This document shows positions 1 through 6,751 of a stretch of DNA of 7,925 nt, piece after piece (the first letter of the stretch is position 1; every line of letters begins with the position of its first letter). A model generated the notes under the pieces. That model was not told the origin of the DNA, made no database searches, and saw nothing but the letters and a program-made list of their open reading frames with translations. The stretch is from Chloroflexota bacterium (lineage in GTDB: Bacteria > Chloroflexota > Anaerolineae > Fen-1058): NCBI GenBank assembly GCA_016219235.1, contig JACRBO010000515.1, positions 1-7,925 of the forward strand, written 5' to 3'. Both the position numbers and the translations under genes were made by a program.

Positions 1-1809
1 CCGGAGATGATTGAGATCACGCAGCGGCTCATCGCCAACCGATTGGCCTACGAGGCCGACGGCACGATCTATTTTGACGTGTCGGCTTTTCCGCAATACG
101 GTCGGTTATCGCACAACGAGGTGGCTAACTTAATCGGTGGCGTGCGCGGCGAAGTGGCGACAGACAAGCAGGCCGCAGAAGACTTCGCCCTGTGGAAAGC
201 GGCCGAACCGGGCCGTGAGATGAAGTGGGCCAGCCCGTGGGGCGAGGGCTTCCCCGGCTGGCACATCGAGTGCAGCGCGATGTCGTTCAAGCATCTGGGC
301 GAGCAGCTCGACATTCACACCGGCGGCGTCGATCTGATCTTTCCCCATCACGAAGATGAGATCGCGCAGAGTGAAGGCGCAACGGGCCACGCCTTCGTCA
401 ACTACTGGGTACACGGCCAGCATCTGCTGGTCGACGGCCTGAAGATGGCGAAGTCCACGCGCAATGATTATCGCCTCGTCGATTTGATCGCGCGCGGCTA
501 TGATCCGATCGCGCTGCGGTATCTGTACGCGACTGCACACTATCGTACGCGCTTGAACTTCACCTTTGATGCTTTGCGCGGCGCGCAGCATGCATTGGGC
601 CGACTGCGTGAGCGCGTTATCGAGCTGGATCGTGCTTGGATTGCACGTGAGGAGTGGGCCGAGGCTGAACATCGGCATGCGTTTGATGCGGCATTGGCCG
701 ACGATGTGAATATGCCGCAGGCGTTGGCGACGACGTGGGCTATGTTGAAATCGAACATGCCTACAGGCAGCAAGTTGTATCTGCTGTTGAATTTCGACGA
801 AGTGCTGGGCTTCGGATTGCGCGACTGGCTTATGCAGCACCGTGAACTCCCCGATCGCATTGCGGGGCTGATCGGGGCGCACAATGCTTTCCGCGAGAAT
901 CAGGCCTATTCACGCGGCGATCAAGTGCGCAAGTTGATCGAGGTAGAAGGTTTTCGAGTGCTTGATACACGTCATGATGGTTACGCACGCTATCGCGGCG
1001 CGGGCGAACCGCAAACCCGCCCAGGTCTGATTACAAATCTGCATGAGATCAAGTCGCGTTTGAGCGAACCCGATCGCGTCGAGTTTTCGATCAACTTGCT
1101 GGCGTGGGACAACGCCGACGAGATCGAGCGCGGCGTGGCGGCGATCTTGAAGCACGCGCCCAATCGATCGTATGAAATCGTGCTGATTGACAACGGTTCC
1201 AGCGACGGCACAGCAGAAGTGGTTGCAAAACTGGCTGAGGCACACCCGGAGATCATCAAGCCGTTGTGGATCGATCACTGGGTGGGCGAGGGGGCCGGTC
1301 GTAATGCGGGGCTGATGATCAGTGAAGGCCGCATCGTGATCATGTTGGGTAATCACATTGAAGTCAACGGCGACATCTTTGCGCCGATTGCCGACGCATT
1401 GGGTGATCCTGAAGTCGGCGTGTGCGGCGGCTGGGGCATCACCTCGGGCGATTTGCGCAACTTTGAATCAGCAGCCGGGCCGGATGTGGATGTAGTTGAG
1501 GCCTACCTGATGGCCTTCAGGCGCAGCGATCTCAATCGGGTGGGGTTGCTGGATGAGAAATACCGTTTTTATCGACACGTCGATCTGGATTTCAGTTTGC
1601 GTTTCTCGGATCGAGGTCAACGCTTGATCATTTTGCCTGAAATTAAGACGCGCACGATCGAGCATGAGCATCGCCTGTGGTATGGCACGCCGCCCGATGA
1701 GCGCGAGCGCAAGAGCAAGCGAAATTTCTATCGCTTCCTGCATCGCTGGGGCGACCGGCGCGATCTGCTATTGCAGCCTGCGCCCATTCACTATCATGAC
1801 GACGAGTGA
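1..1809 (+). CDS. cysS: Cysteinyl-tRNA synthetase fused to a GT2-like glycosyltransferase domain (5' partial)
   Basis: The protein charges tRNA-Cys with cysteine in the cytoplasm. The frame is open from base 1, so the N-terminus (including HIGH and the first zinc Cys) lies outside the window; the ATG at 7 is internal. Numbering from that Met, GWHIEC gives C89, H114 and E118, with the spacing of the E. coli CysRS zinc ligands C209, H234 and E238. The KMSKS loop reads KMAKS (146-150), followed by a DALR-type helical domain and the usual CysRS C-terminal region (to about 335). After a short linker the same frame runs into a GT2-like domain (about 358-595): a Rossmann start, IDNGSSDGT (394-402) for nucleotide-sugar binding, and a C-terminal [13 protein letters not shown] segment. 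At the positions of the GT2 DXD and ED motifs I read GNH (448-450) and RH (523-524), so sugar transfer is doubtful. There is no stop or frameshift at the junction. CysRS identity is very sure; the function of the added domain is unknown. Confidence 0.95.
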   Translation, partial: PEMIEITQRLIANRLAYEADGTIYFDVSAFPQYGRLSHNEVANLIGGVRGEVATDKQAAEDFALWKAAEPGREMKWASPWGEGFPGWHIECSAMSFKHLGEQLDIHTGGVDLIFPHHEDEIAQSEGATGHAFVNYWVHGQHLLVDGLKMAKSTRNDYRLVDLIARGYDPIALRYLYATAHYRTRLNFTFDALRGAQHALGRLRERVIELDRAWIAREEWAEAEHRHAFDAALADDVNMPQALATTWAMLKSNMPTGSKLYLLLNFDEVLGFGLRDWLMQHRELPDRIAGLIGAHNAFRENQAYSRGDQVRKLIEVEGFRVLDTRHDGYARYRGAGEPQTRPGLITNLHEIKSRLSEPDRVEFSINLLAWDNADEIERGVAAILKHAPNRSYEIVLIDNGSSDGTAEVVAKLAEAHPEIIKPLWIDHWVGEGAGRNAGLMISEGRIVIMLGNHIEVNGDIFAPIADALGDPEVGVCGGWGITSGDLRNFESAAGPDVDVVEAYLMAFRRSDLNRVGLLDEKYRFYRHVDLDFSLRFSDRGQRLIILPEIKTRTIEHEHRLWYGTPPDERERKSKRNFYRFLHRWGDRRDLLLQPAPIHYHDDE

Positions 1810-2071
1810 GCAATTCTGCCCCATTTGCGGTGCAGCCGTGATGCCGATGGCGCGTTATCCGCGTTACGCGTGCGCGATGTGTGCGGCGAAGGCATGTTCG
1901 GCGGACGGACGGCCATTGCGATTCTTTAACCTGAGTGCGTCAGGTGGCTTTGGCGCGGAGTATGCGGATACCGATGAGCCATACGCCGATTCGATCTGTT
2001 ACATCGACGGCGTGAAGTGTCTGGCTGACGAGGCGCACCTGGGCGGCAGCGTGATTCAGCCCGTGCCGTGA
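1796..2071 (+). CDS. Small zinc-ribbon protein of unknown function
   Basis: This is a 91-residue soluble protein. Near the N-terminus it has CPICG followed about 20 residues later by CAMC, a four-cysteine zinc-ribbon knuckle pair. The rest contains an FFNLSASGGFGAEYADT stretch and a C-terminal part with two more Cys (ICYIDGVKC). There is no signal peptide or membrane segment. I place the start at the ATG at 1796 because later Met codons would cut off the first cysteine pair, and the longer upstream frame only shadows the end of cysS. The start overlaps the cysS end by 14 bp in another frame with no clear Shine-Dalgarno, which suggests translational coupling to cysS. Similar small proteins, annotated as hypothetical, are familiar to me from bacterial genomes, but no function is known to me. 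It could bind nucleic acid or be a metal-binding adaptor. Confidence 0.75.
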   Translation: MTTSEQFCPICGAAVMPMARYPRYACAMCAAKACSADGRPLRFFNLSASGGFGAEYADTDEPYADSICYIDGVKCLADEAHLGGSVIQPVP

Positions 2072-2076
2072 CGGGC
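2059..2076 (+). terminator. Weak hairpin at the end of the zinc-ribbon gene
   Basis: GCCCGT (2059-2064) pairs with ACGGGC (2071-2076) across a six-base loop containing the end of the stop codon region. No T-run follows, so this is at best a weak or pausing terminator and may be chance. It lies just upstream of the proposed promoter of the next gene. Confidence 0.2.
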
Positions 2077-2077
2077 A

Positions 2078-2106
2078 TTGCCGGTTTGATGGCGATGGCG
2101 TAGAAT
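2078..2106 (+). promoter_or_regulatory. Candidate sigma-70-type promoter for the Uma2-lipA-Uma2 cluster
   Basis: TTGCCG (2078-2083, four of six matches to TTGACA) and TAGAAT (2101-2106, five of six to TATAAT) are exactly 17 bp apart. Transcription would begin near 2113, about 15 bases before the ATG at 2128. It falls in the only gap (56 bp) ahead of the cluster. This is a pattern match only. Confidence 0.4.
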
Positions 2107-2119
2107 TGGCGTAGAAAGC

Positions 2120-2126
2120 GAGGTGG
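2120..2126 (+). promoter_or_regulatory. Ribosome binding site of the first Uma2 gene
   Basis: GAGGTGG stands before two adjacent ATG codons at 2128 and 2131. The spacing to 2128 is unusually tight (1 base), and to 2131 it is 4 bases, so the second ATG may be the real start. The protein would differ by one Met. Confidence 0.5.
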
Positions 2127-2127
2127 C

Positions 2128-2712
2128 ATGATGGCCGTGCAACTGATGTCTCCGCAGGTGGATGTTGCCGAAAAGAGTTTGCCCACGGGCGAGGAATTGG
2201 CCCGGTTGGGCGACATTGGCCGCAGCGAACTGGTGAAAGGAGAAATCGTTTACATGTCGCCAACAGGTTATTCTCACGCTGATTACGAGGGAAACTTCTA
2301 TGCAGCACTGCGGGCGCATGTTCGCAAGAATAAACTGGGGCGCGTGTTTGTCGGCGAGGTCGGCATCTACACCGGGCGCAATCCTGACACTGTGCGCGCT
2401 GCCGATGCGGCATTTGTGTCACACCACCGCATGGCACAAGTCAAATCGCAAAGTTATCTGGATGTGGCTCCGGAACTGGTGGTCGAGGTGCTGTCGCCCG
2501 ATGATCGTTGGAACGATTTAATGGACAAGTTGGACGAGTATTTTGGCATCGGTGTTAAACTAGTCTGGATAGCTGATCCGCGCCGCCGGCAAGTGTACGC
2601 GTATCACTCGGTGACGGACGTGCAGCGATTGTCCACGGAGGACACGTTGACTGGCGGCGAGGTGTTGCCCGATTTCAGCGTATCTGTAGCCGAACTGTTT
2701 GCAATTGAATAG
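2128..2712 (+). CDS. Uma2-family (DUF820) PD-(D/E)XK nuclease-like protein, first copy
   Basis: This 194-residue protein has the complete Uma2 layout: an N-terminal helical entry with [12 protein letters not shown] (34-45), then RAADAAFV with the acidic residue D93, then [10 protein letters not shown] with E120, K134 in the following helix, and a [14 protein letters not shown] strand pair (146-159). These correspond to the acidic, E-x-x and Lys positions of the restriction-endonuclease-like fold, so the active site looks intact. The first position reads AD rather than the commoner PD, which other family members also show. Uma2 proteins are present in many copies in Cyanobacteria and Chloroflexota; their natural substrate is not established, and nuclease activity is inferred from the fold. 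The stop codon overlaps the ribosome binding site of lipA, so the two are probably co-transcribed and coupled. There is no antitoxin-like partner gene beside it. Confidence 0.9.
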   Translation: MMAVQLMSPQVDVAEKSLPTGEELARLGDIGRSELVKGEIVYMSPTGYSHADYEGNFYAALRAHVRKNKLGRVFVGEVGIYTGRNPDTVRAADAAFVSHHRMAQVKSQSYLDVAPELVVEVLSPDDRWNDLMDKLDEYFGIGVKLVWIADPRRRQVYAYHSVTDVQRLSTEDTLTGGEVLPDFSVSVAELFAIE

Positions 2713-2716
2713 AGGA
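2711..2716 (+). promoter_or_regulatory. Ribosome binding site that supports the lipA TTG start
   Basis: AGAGGA overlaps the stop codon of the Uma2 gene and lies four bases before a TTG codon at 2721. An in-frame GTG at 2730 would be 13 bases away, too far, so the TTG start is preferred. Confidence 0.65.
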
Positions 2717-2720
2717 AAAA

Positions 2721-3629
2721 TTGGATAACGTGATTGCAGTCGAAGCGATTCAAGCAGACAACAAGCCCAAACGCCGGCCGGAATGGCTGAAGGTGCGCGC
2801 GCCGCAAGGGCAAACCTATGACGAACTCAAGCGGCTGATGCGCGTGAAGACGCTGCACACTGTGTGCGAAGAAGCGTTGTGCCCCAATATCGGCGAATGC
2901 TGGGGGCGCGGCACGGCAACCTTCCTGATGATGGGCGATGTCTGCACGCGCTCATGCGTGTTCTGCGACATCAAAACGGGCCGCCCCGCGCCGATGGACT
3001 GGGACGAACCCAATCGGGTGGCGCAGGCCATCAAGGCCATGAATTTGCGGCATGCGGTGATCACGTCGGTCAATCGCGACGAGCGCAAGGACGGCGGCGC
3101 GCCGATCTTTGCGATGGTCATTCAACGCATCCGCGAGGCTCAGCCGGGCTGCACCATCGAGGTGTTGATCCCGGATTTCAAGGGCAACATCGACGCACTG
3201 AAAATGGTGACAGATGCTGCGCCTGAGATTCTCAATCACAACGTCGAGACGGTGCCGAGCCTGTTCAAGAAGATTCAACCGCAGGATAACTACGACTGGG
3301 CGATGGCAACGCTGGGCAACGCCAAACGTCTCAGCCCGAATCAGCTGACCAAGAGCGGCATCATGCTGGGGCTGGGTGAGACGAAGGCGGAAGTCATTAC
3401 GGTGATGCGGGACCTGGCGAACTTGAAAGTGGACATCCTGACGCTGGGTCAGTATTTGCAGCCGAGCAAACAGCATCACCCGATCGATCGTTACGTGCCG
3501 TTGGAAGAATTTGCCGAACTCAAGCAGATCGGCCTGGAGTTGGGCTTCCGTTGGGTAGAGAGTGGGCCGCTGGTGCGCTCGTCGTATAACGCCGATCGGC
3601 AGGCGCGCGAGTTGGTAGCCGCAGGTTAG
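2721..3629 (+). CDS. lipA: Lipoyl synthase LipA
   Basis: LipA is a radical-SAM enzyme that inserts two sulfur atoms into the octanoyl chain carried on lipoyl domains of 2-oxoacid dehydrogenases and the glycine cleavage H protein. At 302 residues the protein has normal family length. The auxiliary 4Fe-4S cluster motif [12 protein letters not shown] gives C49, C54 and C60; the radical-SAM motif CTRSCVFC gives C75, C79 and C82; and the C-terminal RSSY (286-289) supplies the conserved serine that coordinates the auxiliary cluster. Every key residue is present, so it should be active. The start is TTG with a good ribosome binding site; the N-terminal [11 protein letters not shown] segment is also typical. 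No lipB, lplA or dehydrogenase gene lies in the window. It sits between two Uma2 genes, 8 bp after one and 11 bp before the other, which is not a functional neighbourhood I know. Confidence 0.97.
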   Translation: MDNVIAVEAIQADNKPKRRPEWLKVRAPQGQTYDELKRLMRVKTLHTVCEEALCPNIGECWGRGTATFLMMGDVCTRSCVFCDIKTGRPAPMDWDEPNRVAQAIKAMNLRHAVITSVNRDERKDGGAPIFAMVIQRIREAQPGCTIEVLIPDFKGNIDALKMVTDAAPEILNHNVETVPSLFKKIQPQDNYDWAMATLGNAKRLSPNQLTKSGIMLGLGETKAEVITVMRDLANLKVDILTLGQYLQPSKQHHPIDRYVPLEEFAELKQIGLELGFRWVESGPLVRSSYNADRQARELVAAG

Positions 3630-3640
3630 CGAGGTGCAGC

Positions 3641-4252
3641 ATGTTGCGAACATCGCCGGTTCAAACAAGTGAACCCGTCTGGGATCTGGCTGAACTGTTC
3701 CCGCATCAGGGGGCGTGGAGCGAAGAGGATTATCTTGAGCTGGAGACGAATCGTCTGATCGAATTCTCTCACGGCCAACTTGAGGTGCTGCCCATGCCAA
3801 CGGAAAGTCATCAGAATATCGTGTTGTTTCTGTATGAACTCTTAAAGTCATTCCTTCAGCGAACAAATTTAGGCAAGGTGCTGGTTGCGCCGCTGCGCGT
3901 TCGGCTGTGGCCGGGCAAGTATCGTGAGCCGGATGTCATGGTCATGTTGGCCGAGCATGCGAATCGACGCCATGAGCAATACTGGGAAACGCCTGACCTT
4001 GTCCTGGAAGTCGTCTCACCGGATAATCGGCATCTGGACGTTGACACTAAACGCCGCGAGTATGCGCGGGCAGGTATCTCCGAATACTGGATCGTCGATC
4101 CACAGGCGACGACGATCACGGTGTTGACGTTGCAGGGTGAGCAATACGCTGTGGCGGGCAGCTACGGGCGCGATCGACAGGCCGCGTCGGTGTTGCTGGC
4201 TGGTTTCGAAGTCGAGGTCAACGCGGCCTGGGCTGCCGCTGAATCTCACTGA
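3641..4252 (+). CDS. Uma2-family (DUF820) PD-(D/E)XK nuclease-like protein, second copy
   Basis: This 203-residue protein is a second Uma2 member. Motifs in order: RLIEFSHGQLEVLPMP (38-53), YREPDVMV with D98, DLVLEVVSPDN with E123, K137 in DTKRREYARAGI, and EYWIVDP (148-154). The nuclease-like site (D98, E123, K137) is complete and closer to the family consensus than in the first copy. The N-terminal 30 residues (SEPVWDLAELFPHQGAWSEED) differ from the other copy, and outside the motifs the two are clearly divergent, so they are not a recent tandem duplication. The ATG is preceded by GAGGTG at 3631-3636 with four-base spacing, and it starts 11 bp after lipA, which points to the same transcript. 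The substrate is unknown; nuclease activity is inferred from the fold only. Confidence 0.92.
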   Translation: MLRTSPVQTSEPVWDLAELFPHQGAWSEEDYLELETNRLIEFSHGQLEVLPMPTESHQNIVLFLYELLKSFLQRTNLGKVLVAPLRVRLWPGKYREPDVMVMLAEHANRRHEQYWETPDLVLEVVSPDNRHLDVDTKRREYARAGISEYWIVDPQATTITVLTLQGEQYAVAGSYGRDRQAASVLLAGFEVEVNAAWAAAESH

Positions 4253-4260
4253 CCATCTTT

Positions 4261-4279
4261 AGCCGTCTTCTCAACGGCT
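4261..4279 (+). terminator. Small hairpin between the second Uma2 gene and the oxidoreductase gene
   Basis: AGCCGT (4261-4266) pairs with ACGGCT (4274-4279) around a seven-base loop. The stem is only 6 bp and no T-run follows, so termination would be partial at best. It is the only structure I see in this 45-bp gap. Confidence 0.25.
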
Positions 4280-4297
4280 TATCACCAGGGAGCTATC

Positions 4298-5278
4298 ATG
4301 AATAAGTTGTACTGGGGTTTGCTCAGCACGGCACGGATCAGTCACGCAGTCATGCCGCCGATTCGCCTGTCGCATCGATCAGAATTGCTGGGCGTCGGCA
4401 GCCGCGATCAGGTTAAGGCGGAGGCGTATGCGCGCGAACACGAGATTCCACGCGCGTATGGATCGTATGAAGCGCTGCTGGCCGATCCCGACATCAACGT
4501 GATCTACAACCCGCTGCCGAATCACCTGCACGCAGAGTGGACGATCAAGGCCGCCGAGGCCGGCAAGCACGTGCTGTGCGAAAAGCCGCTGGCGCTGACG
4601 GTGGCGGAGGTCGATCGGGTGATGGCGGCCGCGCGCGCGAACCACGTCGTCGTCGCGGAAGCGTTCATGTATAAGCATCATCCGCAAACGTTGAAGGCGC
4701 TGGAATTGCTGAAGAACAGGCCGCTGGGTGAGCTGTTGACGATCAAGGGCGTGTTCACATTCGATCTCTCGCCGCGCCCCGACGACATCCGCTGGGTGCC
4801 CGAATATGGCGGCGGATCGATCTGGGATGTGGGCTGCTACCCGATCAGCTTTACGCGCCTGATCGCGCAGGCGGAACCGATCGAGGTGCTGGGCTGGCAG
4901 ACCACCAGCGCCTCCGGCGTCGACGAAGTGTTTGTGGGACAAATGCGCTTTGCCAACGGGCTGCTGGCGCAGTTTGAAAGCGGCTTCCACACCCCGTATC
5001 GCTGCTGGATGGAAGTGGTTGGCACCCGCGGCTCGATGTTCATCGGCGCGCCCTTCAAGCCTGCCGATCGCGAGTTTATCACACTGAACTACGGCGATCG
5101 CAGCGAGCAGATCGAAGTGGGGGCGGGCCAGCTGTATCAGGGCGAAATCGAGGATATGGAAAATGCGGTGCTGGACGGCAAGCCGCAGCGCATTCCATTG
5201 GACGACAGCCGCAACAACGTGGCGTTGATTCTGGCCTGTCTGGAGTCGGCGCGGACGGGGCAGATCGTGCGGCTGTAA
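4298..5278 (+). CDS. Gfo/Idh/MocA family NAD(P)-dependent oxidoreductase
   Basis: This 326-residue cytoplasmic dehydrogenase probably acts on a sugar or sugar-like polyol. The N-terminal Rossmann fold opens with WGLLSTARI (6-14), the variant loop common in this branch of the family. NPLPNHLHAEW (71-81) and CEKPLALT follow, the latter holding the E95-K96-P97 catalytic lysine motif. The C-terminal sheet domain begins with EAFMYKHHPQ (121-130) and includes GGGSIWDVGCYPIS (171-184), whose D177 and Y181 line the active site in relatives. Length and order are normal. The ATG follows AGGGAG (4287-4292) by five bases. It resembles the 1,2-dihydrodiol dehydrogenase / dTDP-keto-sugar reductase side of the family, but substrate cannot be assigned from sequence alone. 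It lies 45 bp after the second Uma2 gene and may be co-transcribed with it; the strong hairpin at 5301 follows it. Confidence 0.92.
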   Translation: MNKLYWGLLSTARISHAVMPPIRLSHRSELLGVGSRDQVKAEAYAREHEIPRAYGSYEALLADPDINVIYNPLPNHLHAEWTIKAAEAGKHVLCEKPLALTVAEVDRVMAAARANHVVVAEAFMYKHHPQTLKALELLKNRPLGELLTIKGVFTFDLSPRPDDIRWVPEYGGGSIWDVGCYPISFTRLIAQAEPIEVLGWQTTSASGVDEVFVGQMRFANGLLAQFESGFHTPYRCWMEVVGTRGSMFIGAPFKPADREFITLNYGDRSEQIEVGAGQLYQGEIEDMENAVLDGKPQRIPLDDSRNNVALILACLESARTGQIVRL

Positions 5279-5298
5279 CCACACTTCAGCAGTAATCT

Positions 5299-5350
5299 AA
5301 AACCTGACAGGTCCCGGCGCAGCTACGCCGCGAAGACCTGTCAGGTTTTT
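5299..5350. terminator. Long palindromic hairpin, bidirectional terminator between convergent genes
   Basis: AACCTGACAGGTC (5301-5313) and GACCTGTCAGGTT (5335-5347) form a perfect 13-bp stem. Inside, CGGCG (5315-5319) pairs with CGCCG (5326-5330) around a six-base loop. TTTTT follows on the plus strand (5346-5350), and AAAA precedes it (5299-5302), which gives a T-run on the minus strand. It can therefore end both the oxidoreductase transcript and the kinase transcript. The length and sequence also fit a dispersed intergenic palindrome that has been used as a terminator. Confidence 0.85.
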
Positions 5351-5352
5351 AT

Positions 5353-6702
5353 TTACGGGCAAGCGTCGCCATAGCACTGCGTGCTGACGGCCGCGCCCGC
5401 GGTGTTGCGCAGCACGGCCTTGTCGCCGGAGTTGCGCCAGATCGGATCGACGCTCCACAGCAGCGTGCCGGGCGGATCGTTCTTTGCGCCGGTATAGCTC
5501 TCGAGGCGGACGGCGCCGCCCGCCTCTAGTTTGTAGCCGCCCGGAAAGTTGTAGGTCTGCGGCCCGATCGTGCTTTCGACGTACCAGCCGCTTAAATCCT
5601 GGGCGACGTTGCCGCTGTTTTCAATCACCAGGATTTCCGGCACACCGGTGCCCTCCAGCCGGGTGATTTTGACTTCGGCGCGGGCGGGCAACGCAGTTGG
5701 AGCGGGCGGGGGCGAATTGCCGCGCAGAGCAAGTATGACGATTAACACGCCACTCAACACCAGCACACCGACAGCGACCAGTCCGGCACGCGGCAGCGAT
5801 CGGCCGGTGAGATGCGCGGCTCGATCGGGCGGTGGCAGCCGCGTGGTGCCGCCGTTTTCAGCGACGTCTGATCGACCGGCGAGTTGCAGGGCGCGGCGCA
5901 TATCGCTGGCGCTCGCAAAGCGCCTGGCGCGCTCGATCTCCATGGCGCGCAAAATCACCCGCTCCACATCAGGGGAGAGCGCGGGATTGTGTTCGCGCGG
6001 GGCCTGAAAACGCGCCGGTTCGGACATGCGCACCGAGACGGTGGTTGGCGCGTGACCCGACAACAGATGGTACAGCGTCGCACCCAGCGCGAAGATGTCC
6101 GAGCGTTCATCGGTGTGGGCGGTGCCGGCATCATATTGTTCCGGCGGCGCGTATTCCGGCGTGCCGATGCCGCGGATCATACTGATCGTGCCCGGGTTGG
6201 CCGCATCGCGCTGCTTGACCAGGCCGAAGTCCACCAGGAAGATGCGGCCATCGGGCGTGAGCCGGATGTTGGACGGCTTGATGTCGCGGTGAATGAGGCC
6301 GTGCTGGTGAATGTACTCCAGCGCCGACAACAACTGATCGGCCCAGTCCAGCACCTGGCGTTCAGGCAGGCCGTGCCGCGACGTTTGCACCAACTCCTGC
6401 AGCGACTGGCCCGCGATGTAATCCATGACCAGGTAGTGCTGATCGTCCGCGGTGAAATAGTCGGTGACGCGCGGCAGATTGGGGTGATGCAGCGCCGCCA
6501 GGCTCTGCGCCTCGCGCAAGAACTGCTGCCGGATTTGTTCCGGTCGATCGCCCGAGAACGGATCGACTTGCAGTTGCTTGATCGCCACGTCCCGATCGAG
6601 CACCGGATCGTGAGCGTGATACACCGCCCCCATGCCGCCGGTGCCCAGCAGGCCGAGGATGTGATAGCGATTATTGAGGATTTGATCGGGAATGAGGTCC
6701 AT
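5353..6702 (-). CDS. Membrane Ser/Thr protein kinase with extracellular lamin-tail domain
   Basis: This 449-residue protein is a Hanks-type kinase in the cytoplasm, anchored by one membrane segment, with its C-terminus outside. Kinase features: glycine loop GTGGMG (20-25), VAIK lysine K42, helix-C E64, HRDIKPSN (138-145) with catalytic D140, DFG (158-160), GTPEYAPPE (180-188), then SDIFALGATLYHLLSG (201-216). All catalytic residues are present. A Pro/Thr-rich juxtamembrane linker (about 277-305) leads to a hydrophobic span at 306-326. After a Pro-rich stretch, residues 343-449 match a lamin-tail (LTD) domain: VIENSGN, DLSGWYV, YNFPGGYKLEAGGAVRL and WRNSGDKAVL are typical strands. Two terminal cysteines (443 and 448) could form a disulfide. 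I chose the ATG at 6702; the frame stays open further upstream, including an ATG at 6729, but that overlaps the ABC-F gene region and lacks kinase-like sequence. No phosphatase or substrate gene is nearby. Confidence 0.93.
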   Translation of the reverse strand: MDLIPDQILNNRYHILGLLGTGGMGAVYHAHDPVLDRDVAIKQLQVDPFSGDRPEQIRQQFLREAQSLAALHHPNLPRVTDYFTADDQHYLVMDYIAGQSLQELVQTSRHGLPERQVLDWADQLLSALEYIHQHGLIHRDIKPSNIRLTPDGRIFLVDFGLVKQRDAANPGTISMIRGIGTPEYAPPEQYDAGTAHTDERSDIFALGATLYHLLSGHAPTTVSVRMSEPARFQAPREHNPALSPDVERVILRAMEIERARRFASASDMRRALQLAGRSDVAENGGTTRLPPPDRAAHLTGRSLPRAGLVAVGVLVLSGVLIVILALRGNSPPPAPTALPARAEVKITRLEGTGVPEILVIENSGNVAQDLSGWYVESTIGPQTYNFPGGYKLEAGGAVRLESYTGAKNDPPGTLLWSVDPIWRNSGDKAVLRNTAGAAVSTQCYGDACP

Positions 6703-6703
6703 A

Positions 6704-6748
6704 ACAGCAGCCCGGTTTGAGTATAACATACCCAGGCCGGGCTGCTGT
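6704..6748. repeat. Perfect 12-bp inverted repeat before the kinase gene
   Basis: ACAGCAGCCCGG (6704-6715) is the exact reverse complement of CCGGGCTGCTGT (6737-6748), with a 21-bp spacer. It fills nearly the whole gap between the ABC-F stop codon (6752) and the kinase ATG (6702), and the kinase-proximal arm ends one base before that ATG. No T-run follows in the minus direction, so it is not a standard terminator. It could be an RNA hairpin over the kinase start or a protein operator. Confidence 0.8.
6720..6728 (-). promoter_or_regulatory. Candidate extended -10 promoter of the kinase gene
   Basis: On the minus strand the spacer of the inverted repeat reads TGTTATACT, that is TG, one base, then TATACT, an extended -10 element. 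There is no good -35 at 17 bp, which extended -10 promoters can lack. Transcription would begin near 6713, leaving a leader of about 10 bases without a Shine-Dalgarno. Pattern match only. Confidence 0.4.
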
Positions 6749-6751
6749 AGT

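Noticed and set aside
130..882. Minus-strand open frame opposite CysRS
   Set aside because: It is a shadow of conserved CysRS codons.
1..1809. CysRS-like part as MshC (mycothiol ligase)
   Set aside because: The DALR-like region and C-terminal anticodon-side part are present, whereas MshC is shorter and lacks that end.
2952..3866. Long minus-strand open frame (304 codons) opposite lipA
   Set aside because: It mirrors lipA and the second Uma2 gene; its product is Arg/His/Gln-rich with no motif, as expected of an antisense frame in GC-rich coding DNA.
2128..4252. Uma2 genes as a toxin-antitoxin or restriction-modification system
   Set aside because: There is no antitoxin, methyltransferase or specificity gene beside either copy; the neighbour is a housekeeping enzyme.
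4379..5284. Long minus-strand open frame (301 codons) opposite the oxidoreductase
   Set aside because: The sense gene has complete family motifs; the antisense product is low in recognisable structure and would cross no sensible promoter.
5884..6720. Plus-strand open frame (278 codons) opposite the kinase
   Set aside because: It covers the kinase catalytic domain exactly and gives Arg/His-rich sequence without motifs.
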